Source: Solirubrum puertoriconensis
Lineage (GTDB): Bacteria; Bacteroidota; Bacteroidia; Cytophagales; Hymenobacteraceae
Assembly (NCBI RefSeq): GCF_001483135.1
Contig: NZ_LNAL01000002.1
Span: 11 to 64,010, forward strand
Length of the DNA: 64,000 nt
Reading direction: 5' to 3'
Shown piece after piece: positions 26,235 through 35,289 of the stretch. The notes under the pieces were generated by a model. It searched no databases. It worked only from the letters and a program-made list of their open reading frames with translations, and was not told the DNA's origin. The stretch's first letter is position 1, and each line of letters opens with the position of its first letter. Both the position numbers and the translations under genes were made by a program.

Positions 26235-28331
26235 ATGACGAAGACCATCTTCATTGCCTCGGCCGAGCCGTACAGCGGCAAGTCGCTAGTTGCCCTAGGG
26301 CTGGTAAATATGCTGCTCAGCAAAGCGCAGAAGGTAGGCTACTTCAAGCCCGTTATCAACACCGGGCCCGATAACCGCCTCGACCCGCACATCGACACGG
26401 TGCTGCGCTACTTTCAGCTGCCCGTAGCCTACGACGATGCCTACGCCTACACCGGCGCCGAGGTGTTGCGGCTGATCGAAACCGAGCGGCAAGGCGAGAT
26501 GATTGATACCATCATTCGCCGGTACAAGCAGCTCGAAGACCAGTACGACTTTACGGTAGTAGAAGGTACCGACTTTGTGGGCCAGGGCACCGCCTTCGAG
26601 TTCGACCTCAACGTGACCATTGCCAAGAACCTGGGCGTGCCGGTGGTGCTCGTAACCTCCGGCGAAGGCAAAACCACCGCCCAAATGGTGAGCGGTACCC
26701 TCACGGCACTGCGCGGCTTTGAGGCGCGCGAAGTACAGGTGCTGGCCATTGTGGCCAACAAAGTGCGCCCCGAGCAAGCCCTCGATGTGCAGCAACTCTT
26801 GCGCGCCCAGCTGCCGCATGAGGTCATACTGTCGGTAATACCCGAAGACAAAGCCCTGCTGAACCCCACCATGCAGGAGATTCACGAGAACCTAGGGGGC
26901 CAGCTGCTGTTCGGGCAGGAGCTGCTCGGCAACCAGGTCGACAACTTCGTGACCGGGGCCATGCAGGTGCCCAACTTCCTGAACTACCTCAAGGACAACG
27001 TAGTAATTGTAACCCCCGGCGACCGGGGCGACATCGTTATCTGCGCCATGCAGGCCAACATGTCGGCCAACTACCCCAAGGTGGCGGGCGTGGTGCTTAC
27101 GGCCGGTTGGGAGCCCGAAGAGCCCATTTTGCGGCTGCTGCGCGGCTTGCAGGGCGTAATGCCCATTATTGCCGTGCAAACGGGCACCTTCGAAACCAGC
27201 GCGCGGCTCGGGGCTATTAAGTCGCGCCTCTCGCCCAACAACCCCAAGAAGATTCAACTGGCTATTCGCACCTTCGAGCGCTACGTGGATGTGCGCGCCC
27301 TCGACGAGCGCATGGTGGCCTTTAAGCCCGAAGGCATTACGCCGCACATGTTTCAGTACCGGCTGCTGCAGTGGGCCAAGCGCCAGCGCCGCCACATTGT
27401 GCTGCCCGAGGGCAACGACGACCGTATTCTGCGCGCCGCCGCCCACCTGCTGCAGCAGGATATCGTGGACCTCACCATTTTGGGCAACCCCACCGAGGTA
27501 GCCGCCTCAGCCAAACGCCTCGGCCTGAGCATGCCCCTAGGTGGCCACCTGCGCGTGATTGACCCCGTGCACTCGGAGTACTACGACGACTACGTGCAGA
27601 CTTTTTATGAGCTGCGCCAGAGCAAAGGCGTAAACCTCGACATGGCCCGCGACCTGATGCGCGACGTGTCGTACTTCGGCTCGATGATGGTGTTCAAAGG
27701 GCACGCCGACGGCATGGTATCAGGGGCGGTGCACACCACGCAGCACACCATTCGGCCGGCGTTGCAGTTCATCAAAACCAAGCCGGGCATTTCGCTGGTG
27801 TCGTCGGTGTTCTTCATGTGCCTGCCCGACCGCGTGGTGGTGTTCGGCGACTGCGCCGTGAACCCCAACCCCACCGCCGAGCAGCTGGCCGAAATAGCTA
27901 TTTCGTCGGCCGAGAGCGGCATGCGTTTCGGCATCGAGCCGCGCATTGCCATGCTTTCCTACTCCTCGGGCACCTCCGGCGAGGGCGCCGAGGTAGATAA
28001 AGTGCGCCGCGCCACCGAACTGGTGCGCCAACTGCGGCCCGACTTGAAGGTGGAAGGCCCCATTCAGTACGATGCCGCCGTCGACCCCATCGTGGGCAAC
28101 CAAAAGCTGCCCGGCTCGGAGGTAGCCGGCCAAGCCAGCGTGCTCATCTTCCCCGACCTGAACACCGGCAACAACACCTACAAAGCCGTGCAGCGCGAAA
28201 CCGGCGCGCTGGCCATCGGCCCGGTGCTGCAAGGCCTCAACAAGCCCGTAAACGACCTAAGCCGCGGCTGCACCGTCGACGACGTATTCAACACGGTAGT
28301 CATCACGGCCATCCAGAGCCAATCGGCATAG
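26235..28331 (+). CDS. pta: Phosphate acetyltransferase (long form)
   Basis: 698 residues, start MTKTIFIASAEPYSGKSLVAL. Converts acetyl-CoA and phosphate to acetyl phosphate and CoA. The N-terminal P-loop-like domain (SAEPYSGKS) and a DRTGG-type regulatory middle region (about 210-330) precede the catalytic PTA/PTB domain (about 375-695: IVLPEGNDDRILRAA, VSGAVHTTQHTIRPALQ, SYSSGTSGEGAEVDKVRRAT, PIQYDAAVDP). Works with ackA, whose gene lies 1.9 kb downstream in the same direction, separated by a DUF808 gene and an AT-rich insert. The gap upstream (26012-26234) shows nothing beyond a possible leader. Confidence 0.96.
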   Translation: MTKTIFIASAEPYSGKSLVALGLVNMLLSKAQKVGYFKPVINTGPDNRLDPHIDTVLRYFQLPVAYDDAYAYTGAEVLRLIETERQGEMIDTIIRRYKQLEDQYDFTVVEGTDFVGQGTAFEFDLNVTIAKNLGVPVVLVTSGEGKTTAQMVSGTLTALRGFEAREVQVLAIVANKVRPEQALDVQQLLRAQLPHEVILSVIPEDKALLNPTMQEIHENLGGQLLFGQELLGNQVDNFVTGAMQVPNFLNYLKDNVVIVTPGDRGDIVICAMQANMSANYPKVAGVVLTAGWEPEEPILRLLRGLQGVMPIIAVQTGTFETSARLGAIKSRLSPNNPKKIQLAIRTFERYVDVRALDERMVAFKPEGITPHMFQYRLLQWAKRQRRHIVLPEGNDDRILRAAAHLLQQDIVDLTILGNPTEVAASAKRLGLSMPLGGHLRVIDPVHSEYYDDYVQTFYELRQSKGVNLDMARDLMRDVSYFGSMMVFKGHADGMVSGAVHTTQHTIRPALQFIKTKPGISLVSSVFFMCLPDRVVVFGDCAVNPNPTAEQLAEIAISSAESGMRFGIEPRIAMLSYSSGTSGEGAEVDKVRRATELVRQLRPDLKVEGPIQYDAAVDPIVGNQKLPGSEVAGQASVLIFPDLNTGNNTYKAVQRETGALAIGPVLQGLNKPVNDLSRGCTVDDVFNTVVITAIQSQSA

Positions 28332-28508
28332 CAAGCCATACGTTGGGCAAACAACGCTTCGATTGGCCGGGTCAGCCAGCCGTACAAGCGGCCAAGACCT
28401 AGGGCTGGTGCCATGCCGTTCGGGAAACCGCCATAACTTGCCGCTTGGTAAAAACGAGAGGAAAGCACAACGCTTTCCGATTCAGGAATAGAACACCCAA
28501 CCTTCAAT

Positions 28509-29432
28509 ATGCCTTCAGGATTTTTTGCGCTGCTAGATGACGTATCGGCCTTGGTAAAAGCAAGCGCCGCCAGTTTGGACGACGTGCCTACGCAGGTAGC
28601 CAAAACCACCAGCAAGGTATCCGGAATCGTAATCGACGACACGGCCGTTACGCCCAAATACGTAGTTGGTCTCGATCCATCGCGCGAGCTTTCCATTATC
28701 TACCAGATTGCTAAAAAGTCACTGATTAACAAGCTGCTTATCCTTACCCCGGCAGCTTTGCTGCTAGGTTACTTTGCTCCATGGGCCATTACGCCAATTC
28801 TGATGATGGGCGGCGCCTTTTTGTGCTTCGAAGGCTACGAGAAGGTGCATTCGATGTTCAGCAAGCACCACGATGTGCAGCCCGAGGACGAGGCAGTAAA
28901 AGCCATTACCCCGGAAGAGCTGGAGAAAGAGCGGGTTACCGGTGCTGTTCGAACCGATATTATTCTATCGGCAGAAATCATGGCCATTGCCTACAGCCAA
29001 GTAACCGATCAGCCGGTTGTAAACCAGATTGCAGTAACGCTGGCCGTAGCCGTTTTCATCACCATTGGCGTGTATGGCTTTGTAGGCTTAATCGTAAAAG
29101 CCGACGATTTCGGCGTGCATTTGGCTAAGGACAAATACGGCCCCGCTACCCAGAACTTCGGCCGGGGCTTGGTAAAATTCATGCCGCACTTCTTGCGTAT
29201 TCTGAGCTACGTGGGCACGGCGGCCATGCTGTGGGTAGGCGCCGAGATTATCGCCCACGGCATTCCGTTTACGGCTCATTTGCTGCACGATTTAGAACAC
29301 GCCTTGGCCGATGTGCCCGTAGTGGCGTGGTTTGCCAAGGCAATTGCCTGCGGTATTGGTGGGCTTATCCTAGGCTTTTTCATCGAGAAAATCGTGGGGC
29401 TAGTGAAGAAGGCATTGCCAGCCAAAAGCTAA
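28509..29432 (+). CDS. DUF808/YedI-like inner membrane protein
   Basis: 307 residues. N-terminal MPSGFFALLDDVSALVKASAASLDDV and the KTSKVSGIVIDDTAVTPKYV region are hallmarks of the DUF808 (YedI) family. About six to seven helices follow, including LLLGYFAPWAITPILMMGGAFLCFEGYEKVH and LSAEIMAIAYSQV. The function of the family is unknown. Its position between pta and ackA, all in one direction, may be by chance or may point to co-expression. 177 bp separate it from pta. Confidence 0.9.
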   Translation: MPSGFFALLDDVSALVKASAASLDDVPTQVAKTTSKVSGIVIDDTAVTPKYVVGLDPSRELSIIYQIAKKSLINKLLILTPAALLLGYFAPWAITPILMMGGAFLCFEGYEKVHSMFSKHHDVQPEDEAVKAITPEELEKERVTGAVRTDIILSAEIMAIAYSQVTDQPVVNQIAVTLAVAVFITIGVYGFVGLIVKADDFGVHLAKDKYGPATQNFGRGLVKFMPHFLRILSYVGTAAMLWVGAEIIAHGIPFTAHLLHDLEHALADVPVVAWFAKAIACGIGGLILGFFIEKIVGLVKKALPAKS

Positions 29433-30260
29433 AATTCAGCATAACGGCTAATCTAATTACTTTTGAGTGAACAAGCACATTTATTATCGCCTATAATCAG
29501 CGCAATAAATATTTATTATGAAATATTATTTATCAACCTTGAATGTAATGGTAGTAGTATTGTAATAACCAAATATAGAAAACCCATTGTTTTCAACAAT
29601 CTTCATTCGAATCTCTCTGAATTCAGGATAAATATCTACAACCGATGAACCTAGAATATTATTTACGATACTGTCACATTTTTGCGAATACAGCCTATTA
29701 TCATCCTTTATACTATTCAAAGTTTTTGAGTTATAAATAGCCAACTCCAAGTAACTTTCTTCTCCGGAAGATTGTCCATCCGTTGTTGTGGTAGTGCTAA
29801 GATGATAAAGATCCACCCTATCAGCCTTGATAGAATCGGCAACTTCGCTTTCCCAGTCATCCATTGGCTCCACTTTATCGGAGCAGGAAATTACAATTAA
29901 TGAAAGCAAGAAAATTTTAAACAATTTCATTTTATGATGGATTTTCATTATCCTTTACACATTGAAAGACTGTTCAAATATACTATATAACAGAGACCCC
30001 ATTCATTTCACCCACTTATAAAATCATGTTTAATATCATAAATTATACTATTAATTACTAATCAACTCAATCGATGAGAGAGGTTACAAACAGTACTAAA
30101 TGTAAGTAATTCAGAACCCCATTCTTGTAATTGCTCGTTGCTACTGCACAGTCGATAATAAGCGGCTCGTACTTTGCCACTATAATTTCCGTACAATCTT
30201 CTTGATCACAACTGCCCAGCTGCTGTAATTCCTTCTTTGAGCACAGAGACTTACAATGGC
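29433..30260. other. AT-rich island between DUF808 gene and ackA
   Basis: About 830 bp with many A/T runs, in clear contrast to the GC-rich surroundings. It carries one lipoprotein gene on the minus strand. No repeats, tRNA or integrase flank it. The low GC suggests transferred DNA. Confidence 0.6.
29526..29930 (-). CDS. AT-rich hypothetical lipoprotein
   Basis: 134 residues from MKLFKIFLLSLIVISCSDKVEP; the lipobox is LIVISC. A Met six codons upstream is an alternative start. The mature part has an acidic segment (PMDDWESEVADSIKADRVDL), a Thr run (LSTTTTTDGQSS) and a C-terminal hydrophobic/Thr strand (GYYNTTTITFKVDK). No family is recognised. Codon use is AT-rich, unlike the flanks, so it is probably a recent acquisition. 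It is opposite in direction to its neighbours. Confidence 0.65.
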   Translation of the reverse strand: MKLFKIFLLSLIVISCSDKVEPMDDWESEVADSIKADRVDLYHLSTTTTTDGQSSGEESYLELAIYNSKTLNSIKDDNRLYSQKCDSIVNNILGSSVVDIYPEFREIRMKIVENNGFSIFGYYNTTTITFKVDK

Positions 30261-30274
30261 GTAGACCTCCTAAT
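29949..30274. other. Intergenic AT-rich leader before ackA
   Basis: 326 bp, very AT-rich (e.g. 30010-30060). I see no convincing gene or terminator; a minus-strand reading of 75 codons over 30067-30294 overlaps the ackA start and is rejected. Confidence 0.5.
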
Positions 30275-31480
30275 ATGAACATCTTCGTCGTCAATTCCGG
30301 TAGCTCGTCTATTAAGTATCAGCTCTTCCGGCTGCCTGCCGAGCAGCCCTTGTGCAGCGGTTTGGTGGAGCGCATTGGCTTGGCCGCGCCGCGCATTACG
30401 CATAAGGTATATACCGGCGGCGAAGAACAGGTCATCCGGCAAAGCCCCGCAAGCCTGCCCGACCACCGCGCCGGCCTACAGGCCGTGCTGCAGCTGCTGA
30501 CCGATGATGCCCTAGGTGTAATCCGCGAACCGAGCGAGATAGAAGCCGTGGGGCACCGCGTGGTGCACGGCGGCGAGGCGTTTGCTGCCACTACCGTGAT
30601 TACTGAGGAGGTAAAAGCCGAAATCAAACGCCTGTTTTCGCTGGCGCCGCTGCACAACCCCGCCAACCACCTAGGCATTGAGGTGGCCGAGCAAATCTTT
30701 CCGCAGGCGCAGCAAGTAGCTGTATTCGATACAGCCTTCCATCAAACCTTGCCCGAGCAGGCTTACCGCTACGCTTTGCCGCACGCGCTGTACCACGAGC
30801 ACGGTATTCGGGTGTACGGCTTTCATGGCACCAGCCACAAGTACGTGGCCGCGCAAGCCGCTGCCCACCTAGGCAACCCCGACGCCCGACTGATTACCAT
30901 TCACCTAGGCAACGGCTGTAGCATGGCCGCGGTGCGCGGAGGCCGCTCGCTCGATACCACCATGGGCTTTGGCCCGCTGGCCGGCCTGATAATGGGCACG
31001 CGCTCCGGCGACCTTGACCCCTCCATCATCTTCCACCTCATCGAGCACCTAGGCTACTCGCCCGCCGAGGTAAACAACCTGCTCAACAAGCAAAGCGGCA
31101 TGCTGGGCCTCACGGGCATGAGCGACATGCGCGACATCGGCCGCGCCCTCGACGAAGGCGACGAACGCGCCCGCCTTGCCTACGAGCTCTACGCCTACCG
31201 CATCAAGAAATACATTGGCGCCTACGCTGCCGTACTGGGTGGGCTCGATGCGCTGGTATTCACGGCCGGCGTAGGCGAAAACGACCCGCTTACACGCCGC
31301 CTGGCGTGCCAGGGGCTGGAGTTCCTGGGTGTGCGGATTGATGAGCAGCAGAACCAACTGCGCACCGGCGCAGTGCGCGAAATAAACGAGGCCGATGCGC
31401 CGGTGAAAGTGCTGGTGGTGCCCACCAACGAGGAGCTGGAAATAGCCCAGCAGTGCTACGAGCTGCTGCACCTAGGGTAG
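30275..31480 (+). CDS. ackA: Acetate kinase
   Basis: 401 residues. Transfers phosphate between acetyl phosphate and ADP. N-terminal MNIFVVNSGSSSIKYQLF (phosphate-binding NSGSSS), FHGTSHKYV, HLGNGCSMAAVRGG (adenosine loop) and VFTAGVGENDP are in family order. Forms the acetate pathway with pta upstream. Of nine Leu-Gly pairs, six are written as CTA-GG after a codon ending in C, producing CCTAGG; two after a non-C end use CTG, and one (TTC CTG GGT) breaks the rule. The stop follows CAC-CTA-GGG. Confidence 0.96.
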   Translation: MNIFVVNSGSSSIKYQLFRLPAEQPLCSGLVERIGLAAPRITHKVYTGGEEQVIRQSPASLPDHRAGLQAVLQLLTDDALGVIREPSEIEAVGHRVVHGGEAFAATTVITEEVKAEIKRLFSLAPLHNPANHLGIEVAEQIFPQAQQVAVFDTAFHQTLPEQAYRYALPHALYHEHGIRVYGFHGTSHKYVAAQAAAHLGNPDARLITIHLGNGCSMAAVRGGRSLDTTMGFGPLAGLIMGTRSGDLDPSIIFHLIEHLGYSPAEVNNLLNKQSGMLGLTGMSDMRDIGRALDEGDERARLAYELYAYRIKKYIGAYAAVLGGLDALVFTAGVGENDPLTRRLACQGLEFLGVRIDEQQNQLRTGAVREINEADAPVKVLVVPTNEELEIAQQCYELLHLG

Positions 31481-31497
31481 CCCAGCCAGTCGTTAGT

Positions 31498-32973
31498 TTA
31501 CCGTTCCACCACCTTTATCAGCGAACCGGCGTTGAGCTGCTCGTTGAGCGGCATGCCGTTGAGGATGGCCATTTCTTCGTGACGCTTTTCAGGTACTTGC
31601 AAAGTGCGTAAAGCCTGCTGCAGGGTGCTGCGCAACTTCAGGGTTTTCACGCGTACGCGCTCGGGTTGGCGGTTTATTTTGTCGGGGTCGGAGAGCTGCC
31701 GGAAGCCCTGGGCAGTGCTGCTGAACAGCGGGAAGTAGGTAGTAAAATCCTGCGGGCTGCTGGCGCCCAGCATCAGGTAGTTTTTGTCGGTGTAGCGAAT
31801 GAGGTAGAGCAGCGTGCGGGCCGATACCTGCGCCTGCTGTTGCGGAGCGGCTTGTCCTTGTTGCTGCTGGGCTATTTGGTCGGCCACTATGGCCAGCGCG
31901 GGCAGGCCGTTTACCGTGGTATTCTTCGACTCGGCCACCTGCAGCTGGTACTGCTGCACCAACTGTTGCGCGGCGGCCTCGAGGGTTTGGCCCGCCACCA
32001 GCGTAAATATCAGCAGGGCTTTGCCATCCTTGGGCGCCATTTGCACCTGCTGTGGGGTATTCTGGTGCTGCCAACCAGTGGGTACTGGAAACTGAAACCG
32101 CAGCTCGGGGTGGTAGAACACGCTGTTTTCAACAAAGCCCTGCTTAGGATCTTCGCCGTACACGATGCCGTCGATCATCCGCAGGTACGAGTCGCGGTTT
32201 ACCTTGGCATTGGTGAGGCCGGCTTTCTGCTGCCATTCGGTAGCCAGCTGGTTTACCGTCACGAAACGGTCGCCGGGGTTAGGGTGCGTCGACAAGAAAT
32301 CGGGCAGTGCCTCGCCTCCGCTTTTCTCCTGTTCGCGCTGCAGCGTCTGGAAGAAGTCGGCCATGTGGTGGGCATCGTAACCAATTTTGGTGGAGTACTC
32401 CACGCCCAGTTGGTCGGCCTCGCGCTCGTCGTCGCGGCCAAACTTCAGAAACAACAACCCCAACCCCTGCTGCGCCTGCTCGGCGTATTGCCCAAAGCGC
32501 GGCGAGGCAATCATGGCACCTAGCAAGCCTACCTGTGCCAGCGTGGCTTTGGTTTGCTGCTGGGCCGAATGGCGCGCCGTTACGTGGCCTATTTCGTGGC
32601 CGAGTACGCCGGCAAACTGCGCCTCGTTGTTGAAATGGGCCAAAATGCCGCGCGTGAGGTACACGTAGCCGCCGGGTATGGCAAAGGCATTGAGCACCGG
32701 CGAATCAACCACCTTGAACTCGTACGGCAGGTTGGGCCGGTGCGACACGGCTGCCATTTGCTTGCCCCGCTCCTGCACAAAGCGCTGCAGCTCGGCGTTT
32801 TCGTACAGCCCGTACTGCGCCACAATTTGCGGATCGGCCTGCTTGCCCAGGGCCACCTCCTGCCCTTCCGACACCAGGCTTACCTCGCGCTTGCCGCTGA
32901 CGGGGTTGGTTGAACAGCTATTCAGCAACAAGAGCAGCGCGGCGCTGTAGCCGGCAACAAAAGGAGTTTTCAT
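31498..32973 (-). CDS. M48 family zinc metallopeptidase lipoprotein (BepA/LoiP-like)
   Basis: 491 residues. Lipobox LLNSC with Cys20, so membrane-anchored in the periplasm. The catalytic HEIGH is at 126-130 and the third ligand Glu185 is in READQLG. A QQQ-rich linker (about 376-390) and a C-terminal region related to LysM-type ends (RHEEMAILNGMPLNEQLNAGSLIKVVER) follow. Family members clear misfolded outer membrane proteins. Convergent with ackA, separated by only 17 bp. Confidence 0.9.
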   Translation of the reverse strand: MKTPFVAGYSAALLLLLNSCSTNPVSGKREVSLVSEGQEVALGKQADPQIVAQYGLYENAELQRFVQERGKQMAAVSHRPNLPYEFKVVDSPVLNAFAIPGGYVYLTRGILAHFNNEAQFAGVLGHEIGHVTARHSAQQQTKATLAQVGLLGAMIASPRFGQYAEQAQQGLGLLFLKFGRDDEREADQLGVEYSTKIGYDAHHMADFFQTLQREQEKSGGEALPDFLSTHPNPGDRFVTVNQLATEWQQKAGLTNAKVNRDSYLRMIDGIVYGEDPKQGFVENSVFYHPELRFQFPVPTGWQHQNTPQQVQMAPKDGKALLIFTLVAGQTLEAAAQQLVQQYQLQVAESKNTTVNGLPALAIVADQIAQQQQGQAAPQQQAQVSARTLLYLIRYTDKNYLMLGASSPQDFTTYFPLFSSTAQGFRQLSDPDKINRQPERVRVKTLKLRSTLQQALRTLQVPEKRHEEMAILNGMPLNEQLNAGSLIKVVER

Positions 32974-33355
32974 GAGGCTAGGTGGGTTGCAATGGGAGCG
33001 GGGCTGCCCGAGCCGGCCTTGTGGGCAAGTACCTAGGAGGGAGCAGCACAGCGGGTTCGGTTTTGCCCTAGCAACGCTACCGCTGCCGATAGGTTACGCC
33101 GCCTTGTTTGCGCTAACTTACTACGTGCTTTGGGTAGCCTGCTGCCCCGAAAGCTCGACATTAAGCCAAGAAACCTTACTATTGCTTTAACTCTTAGGCT
33201 ACTGCGGCGCGTGAATCGTATCTAACGCGCCCACCCCTCCTTACCCAACGCGGGTTCGCAGCCCGTTTGGCCACCTACTTGCATCCAGCGCACGTCCGAG
33301 CCGCCCCTCCCGCACGGCTCGTCTTTTCCCAACTCTTACCCCCGACGACATTGCC
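32974..33355. other. Divergent intergenic region
   Basis: 382 bp between the M48 peptidase and the first CarboxypepD-like gene. One CCTAGG at 33031. No gene, hairpin or clear promoter seen. Confidence 0.5.
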
Positions 33356-33763
33356 ATGGATCAACGCGCTACACTTCTGCTCTGCTTGGGCCTGTTGCTT
33401 GCTCCTGCGGTGGGGCAAGCCCAAACCGCGTCCCAGCCGGCTACCCCACCAACGCTCCCCTGCGACACCCTGCTCGGCCGCGTTACCAACCTCTTCGACG
33501 AGCCGCTTACCGGCGCTACTGTAATGCTGGCGGGCACTACCAACGCCTCCAGCACCAACTCCGAGGGGCGTTTCATCCTGGCTTCCCGATCGGCTATTCA
33601 GCGCGGGGCCATGCTGCAGGTAAGCGCCGCTGGCTACAGCAGCGTGGAGCTGCCGCTCATCAACTGCAATGCCCTGGATGTATCGTTGGAGCTGCTGCCC
33701 GGTACCCGGCTCAGGTCGGATGGCCGCATCAAGAAAACCAGCAAAACCGGCAAGGTGCACTAA
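33356..33763 (+). CDS. Small secreted CarboxypepD_reg-like domain protein 1
   Basis: 135 residues. Signal peptide (to about AQA, residue 23), then a single carboxypeptidase regulatory-like beta-sandwich: LLGRVTNLFDEPLTGATVMLAGTTNASSTNSEGRF, and LQVSAAGYSSVELPL. Two Cys (PCDTLLGR and INCNALD) frame the domain. The tail RIKKTSKTGKVH is basic. In TonB receptors this domain is an N-terminal extension; here it stands alone. A related gene follows 120 bp downstream. Role unknown. Confidence 0.75.
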   Translation: MDQRATLLLCLGLLLAPAVGQAQTASQPATPPTLPCDTLLGRVTNLFDEPLTGATVMLAGTTNASSTNSEGRFILASRSAIQRGAMLQVSAAGYSSVELPLINCNALDVSLELLPGTRLRSDGRIKKTSKTGKVH

Positions 33764-33882
33764 GCCGCTCCCGAGAGCATAACGTGGTGCTGGTGCGCTG
33801 CAGGTGGATATACATGAGCTCAACCATTACGGCGGGTTCACGTTCTAAGCACATCTGTAAGCCTCTATACCCTGCTCAGCCA

Positions 33883-34341
33883 ATGCGCCACCTGCTACCC
33901 TTTGCTTGCTTTGCTGCTTTATCGATTGCCCCGTTTGCTGCCAATGCTCAACACGGCACTGCCGGTCCGCAAGCCTCGGCAATGGCCGCTGTAGCGTCCG
34001 AATCTGCTGCTGGCACTGCGCCCAACAGCATTGAATGCGGTAGGGTGCAAGGGCAAGTACTTAATGCCAACGGCCAGCCGCTGATTGGTGCTACCGTAAT
34101 GCTGGCCGGCAGCAAACGCCCCTACATAACCAACGGCGAGGGCCGCTACCACATAGCCGAACCAGTGTACCGCGGCCAACAGCTGCGCATTGAGGCCGCT
34201 GGCTACATCAGCCGCTACTACGAGTTGCACACCTGCGAAGCTCCAGTGGTAAGCCTGGAGCTAGCCGAAGGCACCAAAGTAAAACGCAGCGGCAAGCGCG
34301 CCGGCCAAATCGTGCGCGCCGGCCAAGCCTTTCGCCAGTAA
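33883..34341 (+). CDS. Small secreted CarboxypepD_reg-like domain protein 2
   Basis: 152 residues from MRHLLPFACFAALSIAPFAANAQ. Same layout as protein 1: VQGQVLNANGQPLIGATVMLAGSK, TNGEGRYHIA, IEAAGYISRYYEL, with framing Cys in IECGRV and HTCEAPV and a basic tail (KVKRSGKRAGQIVRAG). The shared ATVMLAG and SLEL strands indicate tandem duplication followed by divergence. A longer reading from 33784 would run through sequence with no similarity. Confidence 0.72.
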   Translation: MRHLLPFACFAALSIAPFAANAQHGTAGPQASAMAAVASESAAGTAPNSIECGRVQGQVLNANGQPLIGATVMLAGSKRPYITNGEGRYHIAEPVYRGQQLRIEAAGYISRYYELHTCEAPVVSLELAEGTKVKRSGKRAGQIVRAGQAFRQ

Positions 34342-34471
34342 CGCATTCGCCTAATACCGCCTATTGCCATTGCGGCGTGCTTACCGGGCAGCGGTAGGCA
34401 CGCCGCTTTTTGTTTGCCAACGCAAGCCCGACCAGCGGTAGCCGCCGTTCGTGTGTGCTTAGGGTTAGGAC

Positions 34472-34921
34472 TTAGCCCTGCAATACCGGCGCAGTTGCCA
34501 ATTGCAAAGCCCGGCAATGTGCCAGCCATTGCATGGCTACTTGCTCCTCGATAAACCGGCGCACCTGGTAGGGCCGGTTATCGAAGTAGTTTAAAGAAGG
34601 CAGGTTGGTATCCGTCTCCAGGTCGTTGAGGTGCGCGGGCGTAAACAGGTACCCTAGGTACGTTTGCCCTCCGAGCCGGGTCGCCAGTTGCGGAAAGAAC
34701 GTCTCCATCATCCAGCGCGAGTCGCTGCTGTGGGCGTGGGTGCGGCGGCGGCCATCAACCAGCCAAAAGCGGCACTGTAGCTCGGCAGCGGCCTCCAACA
34801 TTAGGTGGTAGCCGGCTTGTAGCTCCTCCGTGGTAAGCGGCTGCAGCCAGCGGCCAACCAGCACACCCAACTCGGGCCGGTAAACGAGCTGCAAAAATTC
34901 CGGAGAAGGCAGGGTACGCAT
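34472..34921 (-). CDS. STAS-like paralogue B (divergent)
   Basis: 149 residues, start MRTLPSPEFLQLVY. Weak but ordered likeness to the proteins at 25589 and 49898: LGVLVGRWLQPLT, AGYHLMLEAAAELQCRFWLVDGRR, TYLGYLFTPAHL, then a helix with IEEQVAMQWL. The KLLND-like loop is replaced by WLVDGRR, and no FDD motif is present, so it could be a distant member or a separate family. Confidence 0.6.
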   Translation of the reverse strand: MRTLPSPEFLQLVYRPELGVLVGRWLQPLTTEELQAGYHLMLEAAAELQCRFWLVDGRRRTHAHSSDSRWMMETFFPQLATRLGGQTYLGYLFTPAHLNDLETDTNLPSLNYFDNRPYQVRRFIEEQVAMQWLAHCRALQLATAPVLQG

Positions 34922-35289
34922 AGCTGAAAACGACAAAGCGGCTTGTAGGTAAGCCTTAAATGGAGGCTACGCGCATCCGCTGCCCTAGGTTCGGCCGCGG
35001 ACGATGCCCACTACCAGCCATGCCATCTGCCAATTGCACCTGATTTACTTCGGCGTACTGTGGCTTTGCTTCAGCGCGGCCAATCAGCCAACACTCTTCA
35101 CGTACCCCGCTTTGCACTAATGTTTGTACGGCCGCGCTTATAAGCCAATTTTCAATTGATTAAATACAAATATTTTGTAATTTAAAGCATACCGCGCCAG
35201 CTGCTCTTCTCCAGAACAGCCTCCCTATCTACACCTATTGTTACACCTCAACTGCTTGTGCCCATGAACCTATCCTTAATGCTACACCT
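34922..35289. other. Divergent intergenic region before the LuxR regulator
   Basis: 368 bp with an AT-rich stretch at 35145-35185 that may hold a promoter. One CCTAGG at 34984. Nothing else recognised. Confidence 0.5.

Noticed and set aside
30067-30294. Minus-strand reading of 75 codons before ackA
   Set aside because: It overlaps the first codons of ackA, has no signal or known pattern, and lies in AT-rich DNA where chance start and stop codons are common.
32972-33190. 72-codon reading in the divergent gap before the CarboxypepD-like gene
   Set aside because: No signal, no pattern, GC-rich frame bias that matches the non-coding strand; probably spurious.
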